In this document: one piece after another, positions 1 through 8,016 of the stretch
How the letters are laid out: every line of letters begins with the position of its first letter
How positions within the stretch are numbered: position 1 is the first letter of the stretch
Position numbers and translations under genes: made by a program
Notes under the pieces: model-generated
The model's database searches: none
What the model was told of the DNA's origin: nothing
What the model saw: the letters and a program-made list of their open reading frames with translations, nothing else
DNA from: an uncultured Flaviramulus sp.
GTDB lineage: Bacteria; Bacteroidota; Bacteroidia; Flavobacteriales; Flavobacteriaceae
DNA length: 64,000 nt
Direction of reading: 5' to 3'
NCBI GenBank assembly: GCA_947495125.1
Contig: CANLXL010000005.1
Location: forward strand, 276,972 to 340,971

Positions 1-777
1 GTACAATTACTATTTGGTGACGGTACTGGGGACAACGTTTTAGGTTTAGCTAAGGGGGCGCAAGCCTTTAATTTAGCACCAAACACCTATGTAGCAACAG
101 CCATTGCTTCGGTTGCCACTTATAACAGTGACGCACAAGCTTTGATAACTTTTGCAGCAAATCACAAAATTAAAAATGGTGATAATTTAACTATTGCAAA
201 TGCCACCGAGGCTACTTATAACGCCACTCATTCATCCGTAGAGGTAATAAACGCTAAACAAGTTGTTATTGATTTAGCATACGTTGCTGAGGCTGATACG
301 TCCGCGTGGACCGGAAGTTCAACTTCTCCGTTTTACAATCAAATTGATAGTGCTCAAGAGTATGATGTACTAGCTGTATCAGATGCAAACCTTGAAGCAG
401 GTGAATTTGTTTGTTCCGGACACGTAATACACCCCAGTCAAGCAACCCAAATCGGCTTACTAAAAGATAGCCAGGGTAATTACTTGAACATTTCTAAAGA
501 TGCAAATGGTAGAGTTACAGGTGTTAACGGGAAACCGGTAGCAACAACTACAGCTATGCCTTACGGTAAATTCATTTCAGGTGATTTCTCAAGAAATGGG
601 GTTGAGTTAAGAGAGTTCACGCCTCTTAATATTCAATTCGCAGAAGATGTTGAAAGCGTTAAGAAGAACGAAATTGTGATTGTAATTCAAGAAGAAATAA
701 TCTTCCCAATTTATAATCCATATTGGTTCACTTTTGGCAAGTTCAGCACTGCAAAGACGCAATTAGAAACACCTTAA
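1..777 (+). CDS. Phage major capsid protein, HK97 fold (5' end outside window)
   Basis: The frame is open from the first base and ends at 777, so the N-terminal part lies outside the window; no internal ATG before 142 needs to be the start. The visible 258 residues look like the C-terminal half of an HK97-type major capsid protein. They contain a hydrophobic stretch with HPSQATQIGLLKDSQG and a GDFSRNGVELREFTPLNI segment followed by KKNEIVIVIQEEI, the usual end of the axial domain. The protein would form the icosahedral head. It is the first gene of a structural module that continues in conventional siphovirus order (connector, tail completion, tail tube, chaperones, tape measure). The family call rests on motif memory and gene order. 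Confidence 0.8.
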   Translation, partial: VQLLFGDGTGDNVLGLAKGAQAFNLAPNTYVATAIASVATYNSDAQALITFAANHKIKNGDNLTIANATEATYNATHSSVEVINAKQVVIDLAYVAEADTSAWTGSSTSPFYNQIDSAQEYDVLAVSDANLEAGEFVCSGHVIHPSQATQIGLLKDSQGNYLNISKDANGRVTGVNGKPVATTTAMPYGKFISGDFSRNGVELREFTPLNIQFAEDVESVKKNEIVIVIQEEIIFPIYNPYWFTFGKFSTAKTQLETP

Positions 778-788
778 TCTGAGAAACT

Positions 789-1034
789 ATGAAGTTGATA
801 ATCAAAGGTAGTGCCGATAAAATTAAACGCTTAGAAAAAGAGCTTAGGCTAAGATTCAAGCGCGATGGTTTAGAGGCTTCTATTGATGTTAAAAACATCG
901 AAGTTGAATCAGAAGAGGTTGAAGGTTCAAAAGTTGATAAAACAGATGAATCTAAAACAGAACCTATTATTAATAAAGAACCAGAAAACACCTCAAAAAC
1001 TTCTAAAAAGAAGAAAAAGGGTTGGTTAGGTTAA
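789..1034 (+). CDS. Small highly charged phage protein, unknown function
   Basis: An 81-residue protein starting 11 bases after the capsid stop. The first 40 residues are basic and amphipathic (a KIKRLEKELRLRF stretch, probably helical). The rest is an acidic, Ser/Thr-rich tail ending in a lysine run and GWLG. No signal peptide or membrane segment is visible. I do not recognise a family. Its place between capsid and connector genes suggests a head-associated or head-completion accessory protein, but that is inferred from position only. The minus-strand frame over the same bases is judged a shadow. Confidence 0.6.
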   Translation: MKLIIKGSADKIKRLEKELRLRFKRDGLEASIDVKNIEVESEEVEGSKVDKTDESKTEPIINKEPENTSKTSKKKKKGWLG

Positions 1035-1045
1035 AATAATTAAGA

Positions 1046-1669
1046 ATGATAACACCACGCTCACACTATTATAACGGAAAGATTGCAATTCCAAATGCTA
1101 AAGATACAGCACCTAACAGTAATTTACTAGGTAATAGTTCGGAATTGGATCTATTCAGAGAACAGTTTGAGCGTGATGTTTTAACCAAATGTTTCGGTTA
1201 CACTTTATATAAAGAGTTTCAGTCTAATCTTGAAATCGTTTCACCTGCAACTGAGCAAACCTTAAAATCTGGAGCAGCATCAAAATGGAGTGATTTACTA
1301 TACGGGAAGGAGTATCAAATAGATGGTAAAACGTATTATTGGAAGGGTTTAATAAATAACGAAGAAAGCTTAATATCATTTTATGTTTTTCATCATTATT
1401 TAAAAAAGAACCTTGAGAGTTATACAGGTATCGGCTTAGTTAAAGAGGAGGGTAAAAATAGCACTCATGTAAGTCCTAGAAGACTATATGTTGACTCATA
1501 TAATTGGTTTTATACTTGGTCTATTGGCAATTACTACGATTCTAATACGAGCGAATACGGAATAAAATCATTGTATCAATTTATTTGTGATATGAATGAT
1601 CTTGATCCTACCACTTATTCGAATTGGATGCCTCATAATTTTTCTAAACTAAATATTATGGGAATATGA
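1046..1669 (+). CDS. Putative phage head-tail connector protein
   Basis: A 207-residue soluble protein with many aromatic residues (ESLISFYVFHHYLKKN, YNWFYTWSIGNYYDS). It starts 11 bases after the previous gene and overlaps the next by 4 bases (ATGA). Length and position, immediately downstream of capsid and before tail-completion and tail-tube genes, fit the head-tail adaptor proteins of Bacteroidota phages. I see no catalytic motif. The role is inferred from gene order, not from a recognised domain. Confidence 0.6.
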   Translation: MITPRSHYYNGKIAIPNAKDTAPNSNLLGNSSELDLFREQFERDVLTKCFGYTLYKEFQSNLEIVSPATEQTLKSGAASKWSDLLYGKEYQIDGKTYYWKGLINNEESLISFYVFHHYLKKNLESYTGIGLVKEEGKNSTHVSPRRLYVDSYNWFYTWSIGNYYDSNTSEYGIKSLYQFICDMNDLDPTTYSNWMPHNFSKLNIMGI

Positions 1670-2166
1670 TTGTAGTTGAAGAAAGATTAAAAGAGCTATT
1701 CGCAACCTTGCCTACTATTTCAGTAAATGGTACAGATTATAAACCCATTTATGATTTTGGGTCTCATAAACACCTGTTAAGGTTTTTGGCAAGTAAACGA
1801 AAAGAAGGAGGTAATATTTACCCATTAATTTGGTTGCAAACTCCTATAAAACAGTCTGGCGATGATAGCCCTGTGTTAGTTGATCTAAAACTCATATTAG
1901 CGACTTTAACAACAGCCAATTTGAGTAATACCGAAAGATTAGAAATAACCTTTAAACCAACGTTGTTTCCCTTACTTGAAAATGTAAAAAAATCATTGCG
2001 TGTATCTGGATTTTCAAGAATCATGAATCCAGATAAAAACAGCGAAACTAAACATTACGATTACGAAGATAAAGGGGAAAACAAGGTCACAGACATTTGG
2101 GACGCTATAAAATTTGAATGTGAAGTAAGATTCACAGATTGCGAACAAAAAGTATTTAACTATTAA
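1666..2166 (+). CDS. Putative tail terminator/tail completion protein
   Basis: A 166-residue protein starting inside the stop of the connector gene (4-base overlap), so probably translationally coupled. The layout is a short N-terminal helix (VVEERLKELFATLP), beta-rich middle segments (YPLIWLQTPIK, VDLKLILATLT) and a C-terminal strand with an acidic stretch. This matches the small alpha/beta tail-terminator or head-closure proteins usually encoded just before the tail tube. Function is inferred from size, order and secondary-structure pattern only. Confidence 0.55.
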   Translation: MIVVEERLKELFATLPTISVNGTDYKPIYDFGSHKHLLRFLASKRKEGGNIYPLIWLQTPIKQSGDDSPVLVDLKLILATLTTANLSNTERLEITFKPTLFPLLENVKKSLRVSGFSRIMNPDKNSETKHYDYEDKGENKVTDIWDAIKFECEVRFTDCEQKVFNY

Positions 2167-2178
2167 AAACATAAAACT

Positions 2179-3036
2179 ATGTCAGTAATAAATCAGGTAA
2201 GTGGAAGTGCGACTTCTATACCGCAAAACATGGGAGGGAAGAAACAATATCTTGAAGCTCCTGTAAAAACAGTAATCTTAGCGAAGGACACTTTTTCATT
2301 CGCTAACATAGCAGCAGTCAAGTTGGTTGCTAATTATAAAACCGGAGTAACAGCCAAAGGGTTGGTACCATTCCCTAATGTTGAAGGGATTGAACTCGCT
2401 AATACTGAAGAGAGCATTAAAAACGGAAGATATACCGATTACACTTTAAAAGAAGGTGTTGCCGGAGTTAAATATCGATTTGATGTGTCGGTTAACTCTT
2501 ATGAAGCTTTAAAATCTTTTAGAAACTCAGAATTCACAAGAGTTTTTGAAATCACCGAAGCGGAGGAAGTTACTTGTGATGTTCAAGATGATGGTACGGT
2601 AAAAGGTCGTAAAATGACCTCTTTCTTAGTTGGGCTTAGAAATCAAGCAACCGATGCAGATGTTCCTTATGCAGACGTCAACATTAAATATGATGATGAT
2701 GTTTTTGATATCCTACGCGCTGAATTTGATGCAACCGATGTAGAAGGTATTTATGATGTGAACTTGGAAATCGTTTCCCAAGCGGCTGGTGAAATTAAAG
2801 TTAAGGCTACGGTTGAATCTGGTAGCTCTGTTACAACTTTAGTTCAAGCGGATTGGAAGTTTGTTCAAGATTCTGATGGCCTTGAGGAAGCCATCACGGG
2901 ATCGTCTTATGATGCAGCAACCGGAGAATATACTTTAACCGCAGCAGCGTTTGAAACTGGGAAATTGTCAACTGACGGTGTAATTCAGCAAGCAGAGATA
3001 ACTTATGAGGCCGCATCTGTTACAGTAACAATTTAA
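2179..3036 (+). CDS. Putative major tail tube protein
   Basis: A 285-residue protein rich in beta-prone segments, with no signal peptide, beginning 12 bases after the previous stop. The start MSVINQVSGSATSIPQ and the alternating strands fit a tail tube subunit. The C-terminal 90 residues look like an appended Ig-like domain (VKATVESGSSVTTLV, EITYEAASVTVTI), common on phage tail tubes. It directly precedes the chaperone pair and tape measure, the expected place for the major tail protein, which would form the tube through which DNA passes. Confidence 0.7.
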   Translation: MSVINQVSGSATSIPQNMGGKKQYLEAPVKTVILAKDTFSFANIAAVKLVANYKTGVTAKGLVPFPNVEGIELANTEESIKNGRYTDYTLKEGVAGVKYRFDVSVNSYEALKSFRNSEFTRVFEITEAEEVTCDVQDDGTVKGRKMTSFLVGLRNQATDADVPYADVNIKYDDDVFDILRAEFDATDVEGIYDVNLEIVSQAAGEIKVKATVESGSSVTTLVQADWKFVQDSDGLEEAITGSSYDAATGEYTLTAAAFETGKLSTDGVIQQAEITYEAASVTVTI

Positions 3037-3038
3037 TC

Positions 3039-3239
3039 ATGAGAAGTTATAAACACATAACATTCAGTGAGGGTATTTCGTGTACCCTTACTGAATTTAA
3101 AAAAACTTTCGCTCCTCATCTAATTAGATTAAGTGAAAGCGAAGTAAAGGAAGCTCATAAAGCAGCAACTAAAGGAAATGGCAAACTTTCTGACAGCACA
3201 AAAAAAAGCGTTAAAGCTAACACCTCAGAAGATAAGTAA
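3039..3239 (+). CDS. Putative tail assembly chaperone, first frame (gpG-like)
   Basis: A 66-residue protein starting 2 bases after the tail-tube stop. Its last 62 bases overlap the next frame. Position (after tail tube, before tape measure) and the overlap match the tail assembly chaperone pairs of long-tailed phages, where the first product is made alone and also as a frameshifted fusion with the second. The C-terminal part is Lys/Ser-rich and includes an eight-A run at 3200-3207. These chaperones coat the tape measure during tail assembly and are absent from the virion. The sequence itself is too short and divergent to recognise. Confidence 0.55.
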   Translation: MRSYKHITFSEGISCTLTEFKKTFAPHLIRLSESEVKEAHKAATKGNGKLSDSTKKSVKANTSEDK

Positions 3240-3618
3240 TGACCTATTCAATTTTATAAGAACGTTAGAGGTTGTTTTAGCAGACTATAATGTCGATAGG
3301 TTATTTAATTCAAGTGAGGATATTTTTGGCAAACCAATTGGGTTTTATTCGAAGGGAACAGAACTAATTACTAACGGTCGGAAAAAGGAAGGACAACCGT
3401 TCAATTTAAAAGAAACCGGTGAATTCCTTGAGAAATTATTCGCTAAAGTTCAAAAGGATAGCATATTCTTTGATTCGAGTGACACAAAAAAACAAGATGT
3501 ATTAAGAAACCTATTAACTCCAAATATTTTTGGGCTACAAGACGAGGATTTAAACAGGGTGATAAAAGAAAAATTATTACCCTTTTTTCTAAGATATTTT
3601 AAGAAGAATCTCATATGA
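3178..3618 (+). CDS. Putative tail assembly chaperone, second frame (gpT-like)
   Basis: A 146-residue frame, +1 (equivalently -2) relative to the previous gene. Its ATG lies inside that gene with only a compressed AAAGGA one base away. The product is soluble and helical, with an SNDLFNFIRTLEVVLADYN segment and a DVLRNLLTPNIFGL segment. It may be made from its own start, or as the C-terminal part of a frameshift fusion with the 66-residue upstream protein; the unusual 62-base overlap favours the latter. It ends in a 4-base overlap with the next gene. Confidence 0.55.
   Translation: MANFLTAQKKALKLTPQKISNDLFNFIRTLEVVLADYNVDRLFNSSEDIFGKPIGFYSKGTELITNGRKKEGQPFNLKETGEFLEKLFAKVQKDSIFFDSSDTKKQDVLRNLLTPNIFGLQDEDLNRVIKEKLLPFFLRYFKKNLI
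3199..3208 (+). other. Candidate programmed frameshift site (C followed by eight A)
   Basis: Inside the overlap of the two chaperone-like frames the message reads ACA AAA AAA AGC in the first frame and CAA AAA AAA GCG in the second. Slippage of one base forward or two backward on this run would join the frames. Slippery runs at this genomic position are well known in tailed phages, mostly -1 and in some phages (for example Mu) -2. No downstream pseudoknot was identified by eye. Confidence 0.4.
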
Positions 3619-4184
3619 TTTATAATTCAGTACAAATAATCCCGGCTAAACTTTTCTTTCACATAAGTGAAACGGAAGAGTATGGGTTATTGTCTGATAA
3701 GAAATTAGATTCTGACCAGCTTAAAACCATATGGCTCATATTAGAGGAAGAACATAAAAAACTTAACCCTAACAAAAAAGTCAATAAAACCTTAGACTTA
3801 TCAAAAAAAATTGAAGAGCTGTACGCTAAACACCAAAAAATATTACTAGCAGTTCAGTACCTAAAATCTAGGCGCGATGAAGATTTAATAGAGCTTTTAG
3901 AAAAATCGAACTATCATTTCGATTTACAAGATTACGACAATTCACTAGAAAGGATTGAGAGGGAAAGCCAATCAATTTTAATTCGTATTGAATCTTTAGA
4001 AAAGAAATTACCAAAACCAACAACAACAAAAGAGACGGTGACTTTTGACCAAACCGTAATGAGTTATTCAGCCTTTTCCGGATCGGGATTTATCAACCCA
4101 AATAAAATTACTCTGTCACAATATTACGCCCTAATCAATATAGGGAATAACAAAATGAAAGCTTTAGAAAATGGCAAAAAATAA
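3615..4184 (+). CDS. Phage tail protein of unknown function, coiled-coil
   Basis: A 189-residue soluble protein between the chaperones and tape measure, overlapping both neighbours (4 bases at its start, 14 at its end). It has a long charged helical middle (NKTLDLSKKIEELYAKHQK, NSLERIERESQSILIRIESL) likely to form a coiled coil, and a C-terminal region with SAFSGSGFINPNKITLSQYY. Tight overlaps imply translational coupling with tape measure synthesis, so it may be a third assembly factor. I do not recognise a family. Confidence 0.55.
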   Translation: MIYNSVQIIPAKLFFHISETEEYGLLSDKKLDSDQLKTIWLILEEEHKKLNPNKKVNKTLDLSKKIEELYAKHQKILLAVQYLKSRRDEDLIELLEKSNYHFDLQDYDNSLERIERESQSILIRIESLEKKLPKPTTTKETVTFDQTVMSYSAFSGSGFINPNKITLSQYYALINIGNNKMKALENGKK

Positions 4185-7100
4185 GATCACTAGAAAAGAT
4201 ATTGCCGAAGATAAAATTTTTACGGTTGGTAAGGATTTTGCTAAAGCTCTTCAACCTGGAATTGAAGCAACTCAATTATGGGAAAGTGCCTTAAAGGAAT
4301 TAAAGGCGGTCGCGATTGAATACAATAATATCGAAAGCCAATTTAAAGTAGCTGCGGGAAGAAAAGAATTTCTTGAATTGAAACAAAAAGAGGAAGTTTT
4401 AAGAAAGCGATCTTTTGAAGCTATAAAGGCAGAACAAACCGCGTTAGTCGCCAAACAGAAAGTCATTCAGGCGTCCTTGGATACTGAAAAAAAGGGTCTT
4501 CAATTGGCTAGTCAAAAAATTAAAGTTCAAGAACGAAACATAAAACTTACTGAACAGGAAAAACTTGAACTAAGAATATTGAATCGTGGTAAACGTGAAG
4601 CTGCGGTATTATCCTCTAAACTTTCTACGGAATACGAAAAGCAGGCTGTTAGATTAACTCAATTAAGAAGGAGATACAAAGATGTTGCCCTTACTCAAGG
4701 CGAAAGCTCAAAAGAAGCCAGAAGACTTCAAAGAGAAATCGCAAAACTAGACGCTACATTAAAGCGAGTAGATGCAAATGTAGGCCAGTTTCAACGTAAT
4801 GTTGGTAACTACGGAAAAGCAATGGCTTCGGCGCGAACAGCAGCCAGAAACCTTGCCAGTGCTTTAGGTTTAGTTGGAGGGGCATTTTTAGCGGTTCAAG
4901 TAGCAAGAGATGCCACAAGAGTTATTCGAGATTTTGAAAAACAAAATGCGACACTTTCAGCAATTCTTCAGGTAGAAAAGGAAGACATGAAAGGTCTTAC
5001 CGATGAAGCGATTAGATTAGGAGCAACTACCGTTAAAACAGCCGGAGAAGTAACTGCTTTGCAAATCGCCTATGCACGATTAGGTTTTTCACAAGCTGAA
5101 ATAATAGACCAAACAGAGGCTACTATTCAAGGGTCTATATCTTTAAACTCTGAGCTTGAGAATACAGCTAACCTAGTTGGAGCAATAGTAAATACCTTTG
5201 ATGATTTAGCAACCTCAGACGCCCCTCAAATAATTGATATTCTTTCATTGGCCACCGCGAAAAGCGCATTAAATTTTGAGAAACTAGAAACGGCTTTGCC
5301 TATTGTATCAGGAGCAGCAAACGCGGCAAATATTCCATTCACAAAATTAGTTGCCTTATTGGGAAAACTTGCTGACTCAGGTATTGACGCATCGAGTTCA
5401 TCAACGGCGTTAAGAAATATATTCATTGAAAGCGCGGCTCAAGGGTTAAGTTATGAGGAGATATTAGACAAGATAAAAAATAGCACGGATAAATTAACAG
5501 CTTCTAATGATGAGTTTGGTAAACGTGCTGCGGTGTCCGCTACAGTGCTATCAGATAATATCGAAAAAACGAATGAACTTGATGAAGCCTTGAATAAGGC
5601 TGCTGGTACGGCAGAAAGAATGGCTAATAAAGAACTTGATACCTTGGACGGTTCTTTGAAATTATTGCGATCTGCTTGGGAGGGATATGTACTGGGAGTT
5701 AACGAATCCGGCGGAGCTTCTGAAAAACTAAAAAACATAGTAAAGCTTCTCGCCGATAATTTAGAGAAAATATTGGATACTACCGTAAAGACGGTTAAAG
5801 CATTTGTTATATACAAGGCAATAATGCTATCCATAAGCTTAATCACCAGAGCTGCAACTGGCGCCACGGTAGCTTATCGGATTGCGAAAATTGCGTTAAC
5901 GGGGGGTATAAAGAAAGCAACCATAGCAATGAAAGCTTTTAATTTGGCTACAAAATCTAGTCCAATAGGGCTGGTTCTAGGCTTAATTGCTGGTGGTGTA
6001 GCAACTTGGTTAGCGTTTAGAGACGGTGCGAAGGAAGCTACCGGAGAAATGAAGAGTTTTAATGATGAACTAGAAAGACTACAGGGTTTAGAAAATAGAT
6101 TTGCTAAAGCTTTGGATGGAGTAACAAAAGGAACTCAAAGAGCAAATGCGGCAGTAGCCGAACAAGATAAAATACTTAACAATTTAGATAAAGTATTAGA
6201 AAAACAAGGAGAAGGTGAAAGCCTGAGGTCTGAGACTATAAAGCGAATTACGAATTTAAGACATTTAGATGCTGAGGCGGCTAAAAAATATGTAGATGAG
6301 GAGTTTTCAGGCTATACTGAATTCACTAGAAAGAAACTAACCAATGCTATTGTCGTTAGTAATAAATTGAATGATATAATTGACGAAAATTTAGATTTTG
6401 AAGAGAAGAAAACTAAAGAGGCGAATGAAAAACTCACTAAAGAACAAGAAAAGCAACGAAAAATTAGGTTGAAAGATGCTTTTGAATATAATAAATCTAT
6501 TCTTCAATTTCAAATAACCTCAAGTGATGAAATCTTGAAAGATGAGAACACAACATTAGCACAAAAACAGATAGCGAACATTGAGCGATTTGAATCACAA
6601 AAAAAATTAATTGATTTAATTAAATCTTATGAAATATCCCAAAACAAAGGCAGAACGGATAAGCTTGCACAGATTGAGCTGGAATATAACAATAGATTAA
6701 ACGAGCTACAAGAAGAACGAAAAACGAACGGTTTAAAATTCCTAAAAGCTGATTTCTTATTACGAAAAAAGCAAATTGAGGATGCAAGAAAACTAAAAGA
6801 ACAAGAATTACAAAGTGAATTAAAAGGAGCTACCGATAAATTCAACAATTCAGATAAAACACTGGTAGATGTCGAGGCTTATGAAAAAGAAGTTTTAGAG
6901 ATTAAAAAGCGTTATGCCTTATTAACGATTAAAGCTCAGATTGATGTTGTTGAAAGGCTTCTAGCTTCAGAAAAACTGAGCATAGAAGAACGTAAAATTT
7001 TAAATGAACAGCTATCTGCTCTCAAAATTGCCTACTCTGAGACTGAAACCGACCAGATACTTAGCGATTATGAGAAACAGAAAAAAGCCCAGGAAGAACT

Positions 7101-8016
7101 TAAAAAATTAAAAGAAGAATTTATTGGTAATACCTCTCAGATTCTCGCGGACTCCTTAAATCTCGATGCAGATAATTTAAATAAGTTTATTACTGGAATC
7201 ACAAAAGGATTTGAAGGGGCTTTGGACGCTATTCAATCCACCGCGTTAGTTGCTGGGGATATTGTAAGCTCTGTTTATGATCGGAACATTGAAAAGCTGG
7301 ATGAACAAATTCAGGCCAACAGGGATTTTTATGCTGAAAAATTAGATAATGAATTATTGTCTGAAGAACAGCGATCGGCACTTGAAGCGAAAAGGGATGC
7401 TGAGGAGAATAAACTAGAACAAGAAAAAAGAAAAGAAAGAAAAAAGCAAGCTACCGCAGAAAAAGCTTTTGCTGCTTTAGATATCGGTATCAATACTGCT
7501 ATAGCTGTAAGTAAAGCAGTTGCCGCAAGTCCGTTAACTCTTGGTTTACCATGGTCAGCCATAATAGCAGGGTTAGGAGCTGCATCTATAGCTGCCGTAA
7601 TTGCTAGACCAATCCCAAAATTCGCTAAAGGAACAGATAACGCTCCTGAAGGGTGGGCTGTAGTAGATGAAAATGTGCCGGAAGTTCATACTGATAAACA
7701 TGGAAAGATAAAATCACTCGGAAGCGATAAAGGTCCAAATCTTAGGTATTTAGAGCAAGGAGATAAAATCTATAAATCTCATGATGATTATAAGAGGTTA
7801 TTAAGAGCGTCAATGTTAACTAGTGTAGAAGCTGATAATAAGAAACTAAATGACTTTCAAACCAAACATGTGTTTGATTATAAGACCGAAGAACTGGTTG
7901 ATGAAATGAGGCTCACTAGATTAGCAATTGAAAAACATAGAACCAAAGTGAATGTCTATAACAATAATAGCATAGGTGAAGATTTAGCCTTTTTAGCAGA
8001 GTTGAATAAACTATGA
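4171..8016 (+). CDS. Phage tail tape measure protein
   Basis: A 1281-residue protein, by far the longest in the module. The N-terminal third is coiled coil. Residues about 230-480 form the conserved TP901-type tape-measure region (LTDEAIRLGATTVKTAGEV, SALNFEKLETALPIVSGAA, KLADSGIDASSSSTALRN). Hydrophobic segments near residues 545 and 600 (SPIGLVLGLIAGGVATWLAF) may enter the host membrane during DNA delivery. A second long coiled coil follows, then an Ala-rich hydrophobic region before the C-terminus. The length would set a tail of roughly 190 nm at 1.5 angstrom per residue, an inference from the usual ratio. It overlaps the next gene by 4 bases. Confidence 0.9.
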   Translation: MAKNKITRKDIAEDKIFTVGKDFAKALQPGIEATQLWESALKELKAVAIEYNNIESQFKVAAGRKEFLELKQKEEVLRKRSFEAIKAEQTALVAKQKVIQASLDTEKKGLQLASQKIKVQERNIKLTEQEKLELRILNRGKREAAVLSSKLSTEYEKQAVRLTQLRRRYKDVALTQGESSKEARRLQREIAKLDATLKRVDANVGQFQRNVGNYGKAMASARTAARNLASALGLVGGAFLAVQVARDATRVIRDFEKQNATLSAILQVEKEDMKGLTDEAIRLGATTVKTAGEVTALQIAYARLGFSQAEIIDQTEATIQGSISLNSELENTANLVGAIVNTFDDLATSDAPQIIDILSLATAKSALNFEKLETALPIVSGAANAANIPFTKLVALLGKLADSGIDASSSSTALRNIFIESAAQGLSYEEILDKIKNSTDKLTASNDEFGKRAAVSATVLSDNIEKTNELDEALNKAAGTAERMANKELDTLDGSLKLLRSAWEGYVLGVNESGGASEKLKNIVKLLADNLEKILDTTVKTVKAFVIYKAIMLSISLITRAATGATVAYRIAKIALTGGIKKATIAMKAFNLATKSSPIGLVLGLIAGGVATWLAFRDGAKEATGEMKSFNDELERLQGLENRFAKALDGVTKGTQRANAAVAEQDKILNNLDKVLEKQGEGESLRSETIKRITNLRHLDAEAAKKYVDEEFSGYTEFTRKKLTNAIVVSNKLNDIIDENLDFEEKKTKEANEKLTKEQEKQRKIRLKDAFEYNKSILQFQITSSDEILKDENTTLAQKQIANIERFESQKKLIDLIKSYEISQNKGRTDKLAQIELEYNNRLNELQEERKTNGLKFLKADFLLRKKQIEDARKLKEQELQSELKGATDKFNNSDKTLVDVEAYEKEVLEIKKRYALLTIKAQIDVVERLLASEKLSIEERKILNEQLSALKIAYSETETDQILSDYEKQKKAQEELKKLKEEFIGNTSQILADSLNLDADNLNKFITGITKGFEGALDAIQSTALVAGDIVSSVYDRNIEKLDEQIQANRDFYAEKLDNELLSEEQRSALEAKRDAEENKLEQEKRKERKKQATAEKAFAALDIGINTAIAVSKAVAASPLTLGLPWSAIIAGLGAASIAAVIARPIPKFAKGTDNAPEGWAVVDENVPEVHTDKHGKIKSLGSDKGPNLRYLEQGDKIYKSHDDYKRLLRASMLTSVEADNKKLNDFQTKHVFDYKTEELVDEMRLTRLAIEKHRTKVNVYNNNSIGEDLAFLAELNKL

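Noticed and set aside
5226..5867. Minus-strand frames inside the tape measure gene
   Set aside because: They are Ser/Phe-rich shadows of a long coding region, with no promoter or family features.
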